A DNA stretch of 64,000 nucleotides from Caldilinea sp. CFX5 (lineage in GTDB: Bacteria; Chloroflexota; Anaerolineae; Caldilineales; Caldilineaceae). Position 1 is the stretch's first letter. Each line of letters opens with the position of its first letter. Both the position numbers and the translations under genes were made by a program. Below the pieces are notes generated by a model. The model was not told the origin of the DNA. It was given only the letters and a program-made list of their open reading frames with translations, and searched no databases. Location: NCBI GenBank assembly GCA_021405325.1, contig QWII01000015.1, positions 186,001-250,000 of the forward strand. The letters are read 5' to 3'. Shown here piece by piece: positions 31,206 through 40,693 of this stretch.

Positions 31206-31287
31206 ACCCGTCCCGTAGGGGCGCATGAGTTTAGGGCTAAGTCAAGAATATCTATGCCTAAATTCAAGCGCCCCAGTGGGACGGGTG
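31206..31287. repeat. Imperfect inverted repeat, CCCGTCCCGTAGGGGCG family
   Basis: The left arm ACCCGTCCCGTAGGGGCGC pairs with GCGCCCCAGTGGGACGGGT, and inner TGAGTTTAGG with CCTAAATTCA. A sister copy is at 53430-53498 and a half-copy at about 53060. It lies between convergent DUF1537 and purA genes. Confidence 0.65.
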
Positions 31288-31324
31288 AATCAATGCCATG
31301 CGTTGCTTTGGCGCTCTGGTCGCT

Positions 31325-32602
31325 TTAGCGGAGGATCATGGCGTTCCGTTCTGGTCCTACTGAGAGCCAGCGAATGGGTGTTGCGATCAACTCCTCTACC
31401 GTTTCCACATATTGTTGCGCCTGATGGGGCAGATCCTGGTAGCGACGAACTGTTGTGATGTCGCACTGCCAACCGGGCAAGGTGGTCAACACCGGCTGGG
31501 CGCGTTCCAGCGGGCCGGTGGTGGGGAAGGTAGTGGTGCGCGCCCCCTCGCTTTCATAGGCTGTACAGAGCGGGATTTCAGCTAAATAGCCGAGTACATC
31601 CAGATTGGTCAACGCCACCTCGGTCGCCCCTTGCACCTGGCAACCATAGCGGGTCGCCACAGCATCGAACCAACCGACCCGCCGCGGTCGCCCCGTCGTT
31701 GCGCCATATTCACCGGCAGAACCACCACGACGACGCAACGCTTCTGCTGCGTTGCCCTGTAATTCTGTGACAAAAGGACCGGCGCCAACGCAACTGGAAT
31801 AGGCTTTGGTGACGGCGATGATGCGCGTAATTTGCTGGGGCGGCACCCCGGCGCCGACGGTGGCAAAACCGGCAAGGGGTGAGGATGAGGTTGGGTAGGG
31901 GTAGATGCCATGATCGGGGTCGCGCAAGGCGCCCAACTGCCCTTCCAACAGAACCCCTTTTCCCGCCGCCAGCCCCTCCTGTAGCAGGGCGCGTGTATCA
32001 CAGACATAGGGCGCAAGCGTCTCGGCATCAGTCGCCAGGTGCGCCATCACTTCTGTTGCGGTTACGATCGGCTTTTGGTAGAGATGCTGGAAGAGAACAT
32101 TCTTCGCCGCCAATGCCTGCTCCAGTCGTTCCTGTAACCGGCTCTGGTCATAGAGATCCGCCACCTGAACCCCCAGTTTGAGATATTTGTCGGCGTAGAA
32201 AGGCGCAATGCCCTGTTTGGTGGAGCCGAACTGGCGCGCCTCCAACCGTTCTTCTTCGTATGTGTCGAGCAATTGATGGTAGGGCAGTAACAGTTGCGCC
32301 CGGTTGGAAACCCGTAGTTGCGGCGCCGGCACACCCCGGTCGAGCAAGCCCTGCAACTCCGCCAGAAACGCCCGCAGATTAAGCGCCACCCCTGGCCCGA
32401 TCACATTGATCACCTTCGGGTAGAAGACCCCGGAGGGCAGCAGATGCAAGGCAAACTTGCCAAAGTCATTGATAATCGTGTGCCCTGCATTGTTACCCCC
32501 TTGAAAACGCACCACATAATCTGCCTGGGCCGCCAGGTAGTCGGTAATTTTGCCTTTGCCTTCATCGCCCCAGTTTGCTCCCACAATCGCTGTTGCTGGC
32601 AT
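31325..32602 (-). CDS. purA: Adenylosuccinate synthetase
   Basis: 425 residues, normal length. It converts IMP and aspartate to adenylosuccinate using GTP, in AMP synthesis. The P-loop GANWGDEGKGKITD is at residues 8-21 (usual form GAQWGDEGKGKIVD), with FQGGNNAGHTI near 33, FGSTKQGIAPFYADK near 126, VLLEGQLGALRDPDHGIYPY near 218, and the C-terminal SVGPERN. All key catalytic residues (Asp in WGDEG, His in AGHT) are present. It is divergent from a LysR-type regulator gene 125 bases away. Confidence 0.95.
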   Translation of the reverse strand: MPATAIVGANWGDEGKGKITDYLAAQADYVVRFQGGNNAGHTIINDFGKFALHLLPSGVFYPKVINVIGPGVALNLRAFLAELQGLLDRGVPAPQLRVSNRAQLLLPYHQLLDTYEEERLEARQFGSTKQGIAPFYADKYLKLGVQVADLYDQSRLQERLEQALAAKNVLFQHLYQKPIVTATEVMAHLATDAETLAPYVCDTRALLQEGLAAGKGVLLEGQLGALRDPDHGIYPYPTSSSPLAGFATVGAGVPPQQITRIIAVTKAYSSCVGAGPFVTELQGNAAEALRRRGGSAGEYGATTGRPRRVGWFDAVATRYGCQVQGATEVALTNLDVLGYLAEIPLCTAYESEGARTTTFPTTGPLERAQPVLTTLPGWQCDITTVRRYQDLPHQAQQYVETVEELIATPIRWLSVGPERNAMILR

Positions 32603-32639
32603 GATTCGTTCCTTTCTTCCCTACAAACTACTGCTTCGC

Positions 32640-32668
32640 TTGACAATTCCGTCTTACCCTCTTAGAGT
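32640..32668 (+). promoter_or_regulatory. Putative promoter of the LysR gene
   Basis: TTGACA (32640-32645), 17-base spacer, TAGAGT (32663-32668; four of six consensus bases), 59 bases before the LysR ATG, within the intergenic region shared with purA. Confidence 0.45.
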
Positions 32669-32727
32669 ACAGGGTGGCGGTTCATTATTCAAGCTAATCT
32701 TGTTTATAGGTTCGATAAGGAACGCTT

Positions 32728-33609
32728 ATGGAAATCACCCACCTGCGCGCGTTGGTGATGATTGTGCGGGAAGGCAGTTTCACGGCGGCTGCGGAGAAGC
32801 TCTTTGTCACTCAACCGGCGTTGAGCCAGCAGATCAAGGGGTTGGAAGCGGAAGTAGGGGCGCAACTACTGGAACGACGGGGCCGTCGCTTCACGGTGAC
32901 CGCGCCGGGTAAAGTGGTGCTAGCGCACGCTGAACAGATCCTGGCGCACCTGCAACAGTTGCAAGATGATTTGACTGCGCTGCAGACGTTGACGCAAGGG
33001 CGTCTACGCATCGGCACCAGTGACACAGTTTGTCTCTATCTCTTGCCGCCGGTGGTGCAAGCCTTTCGGCGGCAGCATCCAGCCGTGGAGATTCACTTGA
33101 CCAACCGCCCCTCGCACGAGGTGGCGGCGCTTCTGTTGGAAGGGGCGCTCGATTTTGGCATTATCAGCCTGCCGGTCAACGAGCCATTGTTGGAGAGCGA
33201 ATTTCTCTGTGAACGGGCGGAAGTGGCAGTCTGTGCGCCTGATCATCCCCTGGTGGCGCAAGCCCAGGCCACCCTGGCCGAGTTGACCGCCTATCCCCTC
33301 TTGTTGCTAGAAAAGGGAACAACCAGTCGCGCCCTCTTTGAGCAACGGTTGGCGCAAAGCGGCTTGTCCCCCCAGATCACCGACCTGGGTAGCATTGAGG
33401 TAATGAAACGGTATGCTGAAATCGGGCTAGGAGTCGCCGTCGTACCAGCGATGGCCGTTGTGACGGAAACGCAAAGTGGCCGCTTGCACGCCCTGACGCT
33501 CCCCTGGTTTCCAGTGCGCGCAGTGGGCATTGTCCGCCGGCGGCACAGCTACGTCGCTCCGGCGGAAGAGGCTTTTCGCGCATTACTGCCACGTTTTATT
33601 GTAGACTGA
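32728..33609 (+). CDS. LysR-type transcriptional regulator
   Basis: 293 residues. An N-terminal winged helix-turn-helix (ALVMIVREGSFTAAAEKLFV, TQPALSQQIKGLEAEVGAQL) is followed by a linker helix and a periplasmic-binding-like effector domain (RLRIGTSDTVCLYLLPPVV from about residue 91). LysR regulators often control a divergent gene; here that gene is purA, an uncommon target, so it may instead act elsewhere. It has AAGGA before the ATG. The effector cannot be inferred. Confidence 0.92.
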   Translation: MEITHLRALVMIVREGSFTAAAEKLFVTQPALSQQIKGLEAEVGAQLLERRGRRFTVTAPGKVVLAHAEQILAHLQQLQDDLTALQTLTQGRLRIGTSDTVCLYLLPPVVQAFRRQHPAVEIHLTNRPSHEVAALLLEGALDFGIISLPVNEPLLESEFLCERAEVAVCAPDHPLVAQAQATLAELTAYPLLLLEKGTTSRALFEQRLAQSGLSPQITDLGSIEVMKRYAEIGLGVAVVPAMAVVTETQSGRLHALTLPWFPVRAVGIVRRRHSYVAPAEEAFRALLPRFIVD

Positions 33610-33628
33610 GCGCTGACTACGGAATGGC

Positions 33629-34486
33629 CTAAAGCAACCCAGCCTTTTTTAGCAGCGCTTCGTATTGATCGGCGCGGGCTTTTTCTTGCTCCGCACGCAT
33701 TTTCTGCTCATCAGGCGTCAAGAGGCGCTCGCCCGTCGTTGCATCGTATAACTCGATGCGCTGATTGCCAACGGCAACAAAGCGCAGACCGATACTTTGA
33801 AAAGTCAGCCCGCCATCAGCATCGGGCGGAATCTCCTCATAGAATGGACTCTCACCCAAGCGGTAGCCGATGAGCTTCCAGTCGGTTGTCTCTTTCGCCA
33901 GCAGGTCGATAATCAGATATTCCTGGACGCCAACGGCGGCGTAGAAAAGCTTCTTGCCAGTCAAATCTTCTTCGCGCGTCTCCTCGGAAGTGATCTCAAC
34001 CACAAAAGATGGCAACGGCCCATCACGACCCACGCGGTACGATTTATCGCGTCGCGCCGGCATACGGCCATCGGCAATGGCGGCAATGTCAGGGGATTTC
34101 GGCGGAATGCCGCGTCGGCCCCAGTGGATGAGGACATCCTGCGTTGTCAACCAGTTGCGGTCGGAAAAATAGAGACGGAGAATGGTGGCGATCAAATTCG
34201 TCAGCCGATCATGCCAGGGACTTTGCGACACTTTGACAACTCCCACATCATCTTCGGTCGGAAAGAGGAGATCCAATAGGGTTAAGGGCAGGTCGCGCCA
34301 TTCACCGGTAGCCGGATCGCGAACGGTGCGATAACCGACTTCCAGTGGAAAGACCGGCAGCGGAGTCTGGTGATTGCGCGCTGTGCGTCGCGAAGTAGCG
34401 CCGGTCGTCGTCCCGTTGCGCTTGTGCGCTTGCGCCATTTCTTTGTTTCGTTCCGCCACGGGTGTATGATTTTGTTCTGCTGTCAT
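33629..34486 (-). CDS. Uma2-family (DUF820) PD-(D/E)XK nuclease-fold protein
   Basis: 285 residues from the ATG at 34486, which has GGAGG 7 bases upstream. The Uma2 core includes LTTQDVLIHWGRRGIPPKSP followed by DIAAI (catalytic Asp near 137), SFVVEITSEET (Glu-x-Thr form of the ExK site), the KLFYAAVGVQEYLIIDLLA block, and a C-terminal coiled coil (EQKMRAEQEKARADQYEALL). A basic 40-residue N-terminal extension is unusual. Uma2 proteins are abundant in Chloroflexota and cyanobacteria; their function is unknown. Confidence 0.85.
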   Translation of the reverse strand: MTAEQNHTPVAERNKEMAQAHKRNGTTTGATSRRTARNHQTPLPVFPLEVGYRTVRDPATGEWRDLPLTLLDLLFPTEDDVGVVKVSQSPWHDRLTNLIATILRLYFSDRNWLTTQDVLIHWGRRGIPPKSPDIAAIADGRMPARRDKSYRVGRDGPLPSFVVEITSEETREEDLTGKKLFYAAVGVQEYLIIDLLAKETTDWKLIGYRLGESPFYEEIPPDADGGLTFQSIGLRFVAVGNQRIELYDATTGERLLTPDEQKMRAEQEKARADQYEALLKKAGLL

Positions 34487-34691
34487 CCGTCCCTCCGGCA
34501 CAACATCGTTTCGACGCCTGTTGGCAGCCATAGGGCAGCTTGCCCTGCTTCATTTTCAGTAGCTACTAAGTCCGCTCCAAGCCGGTTACCGGGAACCCTT
34601 TGGGTGCGGCTAGGAGCGTAGTAGTTACCATTTTCGCACATCGGGCCGCAATCTGCCAACTGGTGCAACCATCGTAGTGGCTGGCATGCAA

Positions 34692-35726
34692 CTAGTTGAC
34701 GTGGGTACGCATCTCCCACGGTTTCGGGGTGGCCGGCGTCACCCACGGCCCAAACCCAGGAAGGTCGTCGAAGGCGGCTGTCCGCCATAACTCGACAAAA
34801 TGATCGACCACAAGCGGGTCAAAGTGGCTGCTCCGTTTTTGTTGGACTTCTTGAATGGCGTCGGTTGGCGACCAGGCTGGTTTGTAGGCGCGGGGCGAAA
34901 TGAGGGCGTCATAGACATCACAGATGGCAAAAATGCGCGCCAACAAGGGGATTTTGGGGCCATCTAAGCGGGCTGGGTAGCCGTAGCCGTCCCAATGCTC
35001 GTGATGGTATTGGATCACGTCGAGCGCTTCCGGGCGGATGCTGGGCAAGGTGGCGGCTAATTCATATCCCCGCCGGGCATGGGTTTTCATAATCTCCCAT
35101 TCGCTCTGGTCGAGGCGCGCCGGCTTGTGTAGAACGGCATCGGGAATGCACAGTTTGCCCAGGTCATGGAGAAAGGCGCCCTGTCGCAAGGCATCCAGGC
35201 TAGCTGTGTCCAGGCCCAGTTGTTGTCCCAAGCGTACGGCCATATTGACAACGCGGTTGGTATGACCGGCGGTTTCCAGATCACGCGCTTCCAGTGCCAG
35301 CCCCAGCGCCATAAAGCTACTTTCCAGCGCACGCCGCTGGATCTGCTCATAGTTACGGAGCGCAATATCAACCCACAATAATAATTTTGTGAGCTTTTCC
35401 TCTTTATTGTGATAACCCAAAATCGTTAATTCGCGCAGCAGTTGACGTGAGGGTTGCCGCTCTGGGGCGCTTTGGATAATGATTTGCACATCCTGATCAA
35501 AAGTGCGCACGGTGCGGGCAATCTTTTCGCCCGTCATGCCGCCTATCATATCATCAAGAATGAGCAGGTGAACAGGCTGCTGGCGGCAAAGTGTTACAAC
35601 CTCTTTGTCGGTGGTTGCGGTCAGGGTATGATGGCCTTCGTGGGTAAGTACATCGACGAGCAATTCTGCAATAACAGCATCATCGTTTGCGACCAATATT
35701 GTGTAAGGCATATCCATGTTATTCAT
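34692..35726 (-). CDS. Response regulator with HD-GYP output domain
   Basis: 344 residues. The receiver domain (about 5-125) has the acidic pair in ANDDAV and the phospho-Asp region LLILDDMIGGMTG. An HD-GYP domain (about 140-325) follows with FLHDLGKLCIPDAVL, HHEHWDGYGYPARLDG and FAICDVYDAL. It probably hydrolyses cyclic di-GMP in response to phosphorylation by an unlinked sensor kinase. GYP is intact (DGYGYP). The ATG at 35726 is preferred; GTG at 35732 and later ATGs (35717, 35711) are possible. No kinase gene is adjacent. Confidence 0.9.
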   Translation of the reverse strand: MNNMDMPYTILVANDDAVIAELLVDVLTHEGHHTLTATTDKEVVTLCRQQPVHLLILDDMIGGMTGEKIARTVRTFDQDVQIIIQSAPERQPSRQLLRELTILGYHNKEEKLTKLLLWVDIALRNYEQIQRRALESSFMALGLALEARDLETAGHTNRVVNMAVRLGQQLGLDTASLDALRQGAFLHDLGKLCIPDAVLHKPARLDQSEWEIMKTHARRGYELAATLPSIRPEALDVIQYHHEHWDGYGYPARLDGPKIPLLARIFAICDVYDALISPRAYKPAWSPTDAIQEVQQKRSSHFDPLVVDHFVELWRTAAFDDLPGFGPWVTPATPKPWEMRTHVN

Positions 35727-35889
35727 CCACACCAGTTATGCTACGGTTGACCGATCCATTGGCCAGATAGATACAGTCAAAAGTTGACGTTGAATATTCC
35801 GAATTGGCGTGATTTTAGCACACGGATTGACGTATTTTCCTTTCGGGAATCTGTCACATTTTACGGAGTCTGTGCGTCAAAAGGATGAG

Positions 35890-37893
35890 TCATGACTTAC
35901 GATACGCCCAACCTTGGGTGATGCGATCCAGCACCATAGCGAGCAACACAATCGCCAGCCCGGCTTCGATCCCGCGCCCCAGTTGGTTGCGCGCCAGACC
36001 GGTTACCGCTTCAAAACCGAGCGCGCCGCCACCCACCAGACCGGCAATGATCACCATCGACAGCACCATCATCACCGTCTGGTTGATGCCCAGCAGGATC
36101 GACGGGCGGGCCAGCGGTAGTTGCACCTTGCGCAACTTCTGACCGTCGGTGGAGCCAAAGACATCGGCGGCTTCAATGGTCGCCGTCGGCACCTGTTGAA
36201 TGCCCAAGGTGGTGAGCCGGATGATCGGCGGCAGGGCGTAGAGGACTGAAGCAATCAGCCCAGGTACGCGGCCCACATTGAAGAGCATAATAACCGGCAC
36301 AAGATAGACAAATGGCGGAATGGTTTGGAGAAAATCGAGGATCGGACGGAGGATGGTCTCAATGAGCGGATTGCGGGCTGCCCAGATGCCCAGCGGGATG
36401 CCCAGGATCACCGTCATAACGACGGCCACCAAGACCTGGCTCAAGGTGTCCATACTCTGCGGCCACATGCCCACCAGGCCCAGCGCTAGAATGCTGAGAC
36501 CGCTAAAGAGCGCCAGCCGCCACCCGCCGGCCTGATGACCCAACAGCGCAAAGAAGAAAATCACCAGCGGCCAGGGCAGGATTTCGGTGAAGAGATCGCG
36601 CAGGGGATTGAGGATATAGATGATAGCAAAATCACTAAATGGCCCCGTGCCGATAGGCAGATCGCCAATCTGGTAGAGATTATCCCGCAGCCAGCGCACA
36701 CCATTGTCCACCGGCTCGCGAATCGAGATCTGCCAGCCTTCCGGGAAGCCGCGCCCGATGCCGTTATCGGTTGTCACCAGCATCAAGACCAGCACCAACA
36801 CCAGCACCCCCGACCAGTAAACATAATTCAAGAGCCACCCCGCCACATTTTGGTCAACATTCTGAAACAGGTGACTCGGCGCACTGGACTGTGGACTACG
36901 GACTGTGGACTGTGGACCACCTTGACTAAAGCCGTAGCTGATGCGGTCAAAGATGATGGCGAGGAAGACGATGGCTAACCCGGCTTCCAGGGCCTGGCCG
37001 ACGCGTAGGCGTTGTAATCCGTCTAGGACTTCACCCCCCAAGCCGCCGGCGCCGATGAGGGCCGCGATGACCACAATGCCCAGCGCCATCATGATCGTCT
37101 GGTTGACCCCCAACAAGATCGAGGGCAACGCCAGCGGCAACTGAACCTTGCGCAGCTTTTGCCCGCTGGTGGAGCCAAAGGCGTCGGCCGCTTCAATCGC
37201 TTGTTCCGGCACCTGGCGAATGCCCAGCGTGGTCAGGCGAATGGCCGGCGGCAGGGCATAGATCACGGTGGCGATGACGCTGGGGGTGCGGGCAATGCCA
37301 AAGAAGAGAACCACCGGAATGAGATAGACAAAGGCCGGCATGGTCTGCATGGCGTCGAGCAGGGGGCGCAAAAAGGCTTCAAAGCGGGGAGATCGTGCCG
37401 CCAGAATGCCCACTGGAATGCCAATGATCAAGGTGACATTGACCGCCACCCCCATCAGCGCAAAGGTTTCCATGCTGGCTTCCCAGAGGCCAAAGAGACC
37501 CATGAGCAACAACCCGACCGTCGCCAACAGCGCCAGGCGATGACTGCCGGCTTTGTAGCCAAAGGCGTAGAGCAGGATAAAGTGAACCGGCCAGGGCAAC
37601 CAGAGCAGGATCGCTTCGATGGCGCGCAGCACCGTCTCGACCAGTTCGCTAAAGGGGCGAAAACCGTAGACAAAGAGCGGATGGGTGGCCCGGTTGCCGA
37701 TTACCCAGGATTGAAAGCCGTCAATGGGTGCCCGCAGCCCCAGATTCCAACTTTCGGGAAAGCTGACAGTGTCCGGCGATAGGAACCGCCACCCAATGGC
37801 AAGCAAGAGGAGTACCAACAAGGCCAGCCCATAGACCGGTACGCGTGGCCGTTGTTCTTCAGCCGTGTGGGACGAATAAGAGACAGCGCTCAT
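35890..37893 (-). CDS. Duplicated, fused ABC permease, glycine betaine/proline type
   Basis: 667 residues containing two ProW/OpuAB-like permease halves in tandem (about 20-340 and 365-667), each with an EAA loop of the form [20 protein letters not shown]. Fusion of both halves in one chain would give the channel as a single polypeptide. The joint contains a low-complexity stretch ([19 protein letters not shown], about 341-360) encoded by GGACTGTGGACTACGGACTG-like repeats. The gene overlaps the ATPase gene by 4 bases (ATGA). No binding protein gene is adjacent, so substrate capture must come from elsewhere. Confidence 0.88.
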   Translation of the reverse strand: MSAVSYSSHTAEEQRPRVPVYGLALLVLLLLAIGWRFLSPDTVSFPESWNLGLRAPIDGFQSWVIGNRATHPLFVYGFRPFSELVETVLRAIEAILLWLPWPVHFILLYAFGYKAGSHRLALLATVGLLLMGLFGLWEASMETFALMGVAVNVTLIIGIPVGILAARSPRFEAFLRPLLDAMQTMPAFVYLIPVVLFFGIARTPSVIATVIYALPPAIRLTTLGIRQVPEQAIEAADAFGSTSGQKLRKVQLPLALPSILLGVNQTIMMALGIVVIAALIGAGGLGGEVLDGLQRLRVGQALEAGLAIVFLAIIFDRISYGFSQGGPQSTVRSPQSSAPSHLFQNVDQNVAGWLLNYVYWSGVLVLVLVLMLVTTDNGIGRGFPEGWQISIREPVDNGVRWLRDNLYQIGDLPIGTGPFSDFAIIYILNPLRDLFTEILPWPLVIFFFALLGHQAGGWRLALFSGLSILALGLVGMWPQSMDTLSQVLVAVVMTVILGIPLGIWAARNPLIETILRPILDFLQTIPPFVYLVPVIMLFNVGRVPGLIASVLYALPPIIRLTTLGIQQVPTATIEAADVFGSTDGQKLRKVQLPLARPSILLGINQTVMMVLSMVIIAGLVGGGALGFEAVTGLARNQLGRGIEAGLAIVLLAMVLDRITQGWAYRKS

Positions 37894-38939
37894 AGTGCAG
37901 CTCCATCGCGACTGAGCGCCAACATGACGGTTCGCCGGTCAAGGCTGCCGACCACAGCCCCGCCTTCGTCGACTACGGGGAGCTTGGCGTCCGTGTCGGC
38001 TAGGAGGGCCAGCAAGGCATCTAACTTCAAGGTTGATGCAATCGGATGTTGCGTTACGCCGGGCTGGATTGGTTGCATAATCGACCGGGCGGTCAACACA
38101 CTGGTGCGTGGCACATCGCGGGTAAATTCAGCCACATAGGCGTTGATCGGCTTTAAGACCAACTCCTCACTGCTGCCGATCTGGACAAATTCGCCATCTT
38201 TCATAATGGCAATCCGTCCACGGGCGGCGCCGGCCAGTTTGATCGCTTCGGCAAAGTCATGAGTGATAAAGATGATGGTCTTGTGGAGCTGCTGTTGGAG
38301 CTTGATCAACTCATCCTGCATCTCGCGACGAATGAGCGGGTCGAGGGCGCTAAAGGGTTCGTCAAAGAGCATGATCTCCGGGTCAACCGCCAGAGCACGC
38401 GCCAGGCCGACCCGCTGCTGCATCCCGCCGCTCAACTGGCCGGGGTAGTGCTGCTCCCACCCTTTGAGGTTGACCTGCTCGATGACTGTCTTGGCTTTCG
38501 CATAGCGCTCAGACTTTTTGACGCCCTGGATCTCCAAGCCGTAGGCAACATTGTCGATAATCCGGCGGTGGGGAAAAAGGCCGAAATTCTGGAAGACCAT
38601 GCTCACCTTATGCCGCCGCACCTGGCGTAGGGCGTTGTCATCCAGTTGAGCAATATCTTCGCCGTCGATAAAGACCTGCCCGCTCGTCGGCGCAATCAGG
38701 CGGGGCAGACAGCGCAGCAACGTACTCTTGCCGCTGCCCGACAAGCCCATGACAATAAAGGTCTCGCCGGCGTGCACGTCAAAGGAAATATCGCGCACGG
38801 CCAGAACGTGACCGCTTTGGCTCAACACCTCGCTTTTGGAGGCGCCGGCGTCTAATTCCCGCACAACCTGTTCCGGCTGTGGCCCAAAGACTTTCCAGAC
38901 TCCTTGACAACGAACTTTGATCGGTGGGGCGCTATTCAC
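37890..38939 (-). CDS. ABC ATPase of betaine/proline type with CBS segment
   Basis: 349 residues. Walker A is GLSGSGKST (near 65), with Q-loop [11 protein letters not shown], signature LSGGMQQR (near 170), Walker [14 protein letters not shown], and [12 protein letters not shown]. The C-terminal 75 residues form a CBS-type region ([12 protein letters not shown] ... [20 protein letters not shown]) as in ProV/OpuAA, where it senses ionic strength. It is the first gene of a two-gene unit with the fused permease. The upstream 320 bases carry two CGGAT-family inverted elements. Confidence 0.9.
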   Translation of the reverse strand: MNSAPPIKVRCQGVWKVFGPQPEQVVRELDAGASKSEVLSQSGHVLAVRDISFDVHAGETFIVMGLSGSGKSTLLRCLPRLIAPTSGQVFIDGEDIAQLDDNALRQVRRHKVSMVFQNFGLFPHRRIIDNVAYGLEIQGVKKSERYAKAKTVIEQVNLKGWEQHYPGQLSGGMQQRVGLARALAVDPEIMLFDEPFSALDPLIRREMQDELIKLQQQLHKTIIFITHDFAEAIKLAGAARGRIAIMKDGEFVQIGSSEELVLKPINAYVAEFTRDVPRTSVLTARSIMQPIQPGVTQHPIASTLKLDALLALLADTDAKLPVVDEGGAVVGSLDRRTVMLALSRDGAAL

Positions 38940-39044
38940 GGCTGGGTTCCTCTCTGCTTGGGATGAATTCGCCGCTATTATAGCATAGGTTGGGTGAGGG
39001 GGCGATCTGTGAGGATGGGCGATTGATGTTATTGTGGCGGGAAT

Positions 39045-39140
39045 ACTACAACGGATGAGGGTGGGAACGGATGAGTGTCGCAGCGTCGAGTAGTGTTGTC
39101 AGGAGCAAAACATCTGTTGCCGTTGGTATCCGCTGTAGTG
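39045..39140. repeat. CGGAT-family inverted element A
   Basis: Starts ACTACAACGGATGAGG, with a second box GGGAACGGATG, and ends in the inverted form ATCCGCTGTAGTG. It lies in the 321-base gap upstream of the ABC ATPase gene, which otherwise shows no gene. Confidence 0.65.
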
Positions 39141-39150
39141 TCTAGGTAGG

Positions 39151-39245
39151 CACACAACAGCGGATGAGGACGGGAACGGATGAGTGTCGCGACGTCAGGT
39201 GCTGGTGAACAAAACATCCGTTGCCGTTAGTATCCGTTGTTGTGT
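39151..39245. repeat. CGGAT-family inverted element B
   Basis: CACACAACAGCGGATG and GGGAACGGATG on the left, CATCCGTTGCC and ATCCGTTGTTGTG on the right. It has the same layout as element A, from which it is separated by 10 bases. Confidence 0.65.
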
Positions 39246-39260
39246 TTCATTGGTAACAGT

Positions 39261-40046
39261 TTATGACAACCGCATGAAATGAAGGTCCAATTGGGTTGGG
39301 TAAAAGTTGGCGATTAAACCGAGTGGGCAGCCTAATTCTCGCATGGCCCACCGCAGTTTACCGATATGGGCCGGCAAAAGCTGTTGCACGGCGACCGTTG
39401 CCAGGAGAAGCCTTTGCTCAATCCAAAAGAAACGGGTGCTTTTGACAGCAATCATCTGGCCGGCATACCGCAGGGGTAACTCCTTGACGTAGGTAAAATT
39501 CAAGCCAACGTGCGCCAATTCAATGCGGGTTGCACGCCGGTAGACCTGGTGTAGAAACCCAGGCCCCACCGTGAAATAGACAGTATGCAGGGCATCTAAA
39601 ACGGGTGTGGTTAGTGTACTTTCTACCCCATCCGGCGGTTGTAGGGCAGCCGTGCGTGGTCGGTTGCCGAGAAAATTCGGTAGCCGCTCATATTCCATCA
39701 AGCGCGCACCAAAATTCATGAGAAACCCCAACTCTGCCCCAGTTACGGCCAGGTAGGAGAGCATTTGTGCTTTGTGCAGGTTCGTGATACTGGAAGTTGC
39801 TTTGAGATCAAGGAGCAGCTTGCCGTCGGCCAAGGTGAGATCAGGATAATATTCGCCAATCTGTTTACCGCGGTAGGCAATTGTGTAAAGCATTTGTCGT
39901 CGAAAGGGAACGCGGTCGGCCTCTAGCTTGTAGACCAAAGCCTGTTCGTAATCTTCTTCAGCGTGGCCGTTACCCAAACTGTTTTGAATGTGAAAGCCCG
40001 CGCCGCGCAAATAATAGGTGAGATCGGCGTGTAAGAGGTCAGCCAT
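39261..40046 (-). CDS. Tandem GxxExxY-family protein
   Basis: 261 residues from ATG 40046. Residues about 1-125 match the GxxExxY family (LGNGHAEEDYEQAL in place of LGxGxxExxY; YPDLTLADGKLLLDLKAT as the PD-(D/E)XK-like core; AQMLSYLAVTGAELGFLMNFG). Residues about 140-261 look like a second, diverged copy (PGFLHQVYRRATRIEL ... LPLRYAGQMIAVKSTRFFW) whose acidic core residues are not preserved. The family is thought to be nuclease-fold but has no proven role. Upstream are the 37-bp array and the divergent NACHT-FGE gene, so the two genes may share a control region. The open frame extends upstream through the repeats but that part is not credible protein. Confidence 0.7.
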   Translation of the reverse strand: MADLLHADLTYYLRGAGFHIQNSLGNGHAEEDYEQALVYKLEADRVPFRRQMLYTIAYRGKQIGEYYPDLTLADGKLLLDLKATSSITNLHKAQMLSYLAVTGAELGFLMNFGARLMEYERLPNFLGNRPRTAALQPPDGVESTLTTPVLDALHTVYFTVGPGFLHQVYRRATRIELAHVGLNFTYVKELPLRYAGQMIAVKSTRFFWIEQRLLLATVAVQQLLPAHIGKLRWAMRELGCPLGLIANFYPTQLDLHFMRLS

Positions 40047-40155
40047 GATAGCCCCAATGCTGATGCTTGTGGTAAGGGTTGATTGTTGGTATGAATGCAG
40101 TTTACGCAGTGAGCGCGCTGTTTGTCCAGCGGCAAATGGTGTATTGGGCCTAAGA

Positions 40156-40407
40156 CACAACAACGGATGGAGGCGGGAACGGATGATGGGAACACAACAA
40201 CGGATGGAGGCGGGAACGGATGATGGGAACACAACAACGGATGGGGGCGGGAACGGATGATGGGAACACAACAACGGATGGGGGCGGGAACGGATGATGG
40301 AAACACAACAACGGATGGAGGCGGGAACGGATGATGGAAACACAACAACGGATGGAGGCGGGAACGGATGATGGAAACACAACAACGGATGGAGGCGGGA
40401 ACGGATA
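40156..40407. repeat. 37-bp tandem array, about 7 copies (CGGAT family, + orientation)
   Basis: Units begin at 40156, 40193, 40230, 40267, 40304, 40341 and 40378. Each reads CACAACAACGGATGGAGGCG then GGAACGGATGATGGGAA. Copies differ at only one to three positions and there are no spacers, so it is a minisatellite rather than a CRISPR array. Confidence 0.9.
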
Positions 40408-40454
40408 TGGGTATGAGGGGTACGTTTGCCTGATGCAAAACCCGTTTCCACCCC

Positions 40455-40600
40455 TTATCCGTTGTAGTGCTGTCGCCCCCCATCCGCTCCCGCCTTCATC
40501 CGTTGTAGTGCTGTCGCCCCCCATCCGCTCCCGCCTTCATCCGCTGTTGTGCTGTCGCCCCCCATCCGCTCCCGCCTTCATCCGCTGTTGTGCTGTAGTG
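40455..40600. repeat. 41-bp tandem array, about 3 copies (CGGAT family, - orientation)
   Basis: The unit GTGCTGTCGCCCCCCATCCG plus CTCCCGCCTTCATCCGYTGTW begins at 40467, 40508 and 40549. It is the reverse complement of the family motif in the preceding 37-bp array, so the two arrays face each other and can form long imperfect hairpins. It ends about 95 bases before the NACHT-FGE start. Confidence 0.85.
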
Positions 40601-40693
40601 CTGTCGTATTCCCCATTGACAACCCCCCGCCAACCCTTTATACTTACCACCAACTCGACCGTATCAACTATCATAACCCGGGAGCAACCCCGT

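Noticed and set aside
40156..40407. CRISPR-like array
   Set aside because: The 37-bp units are contiguous with no unique spacers, and no cas genes are near. It is a tandem minisatellite.
39923..40524. Minus-strand frames rich in Pro/Ser/Val/Cys (HHPFPPPSVVVF repeats)
   Set aside because: They are translations of the 37-bp and 41-bp arrays in several frames, with no proper start or domain. The GxxExxY gene start at 40046 is used instead.
40331..40693. N-terminal extension of the NACHT-FGE protein
   Set aside because: This part is encoded by repeat arrays. The ATG at 40694 has a ribosome-binding site and begins a normal helical domain.
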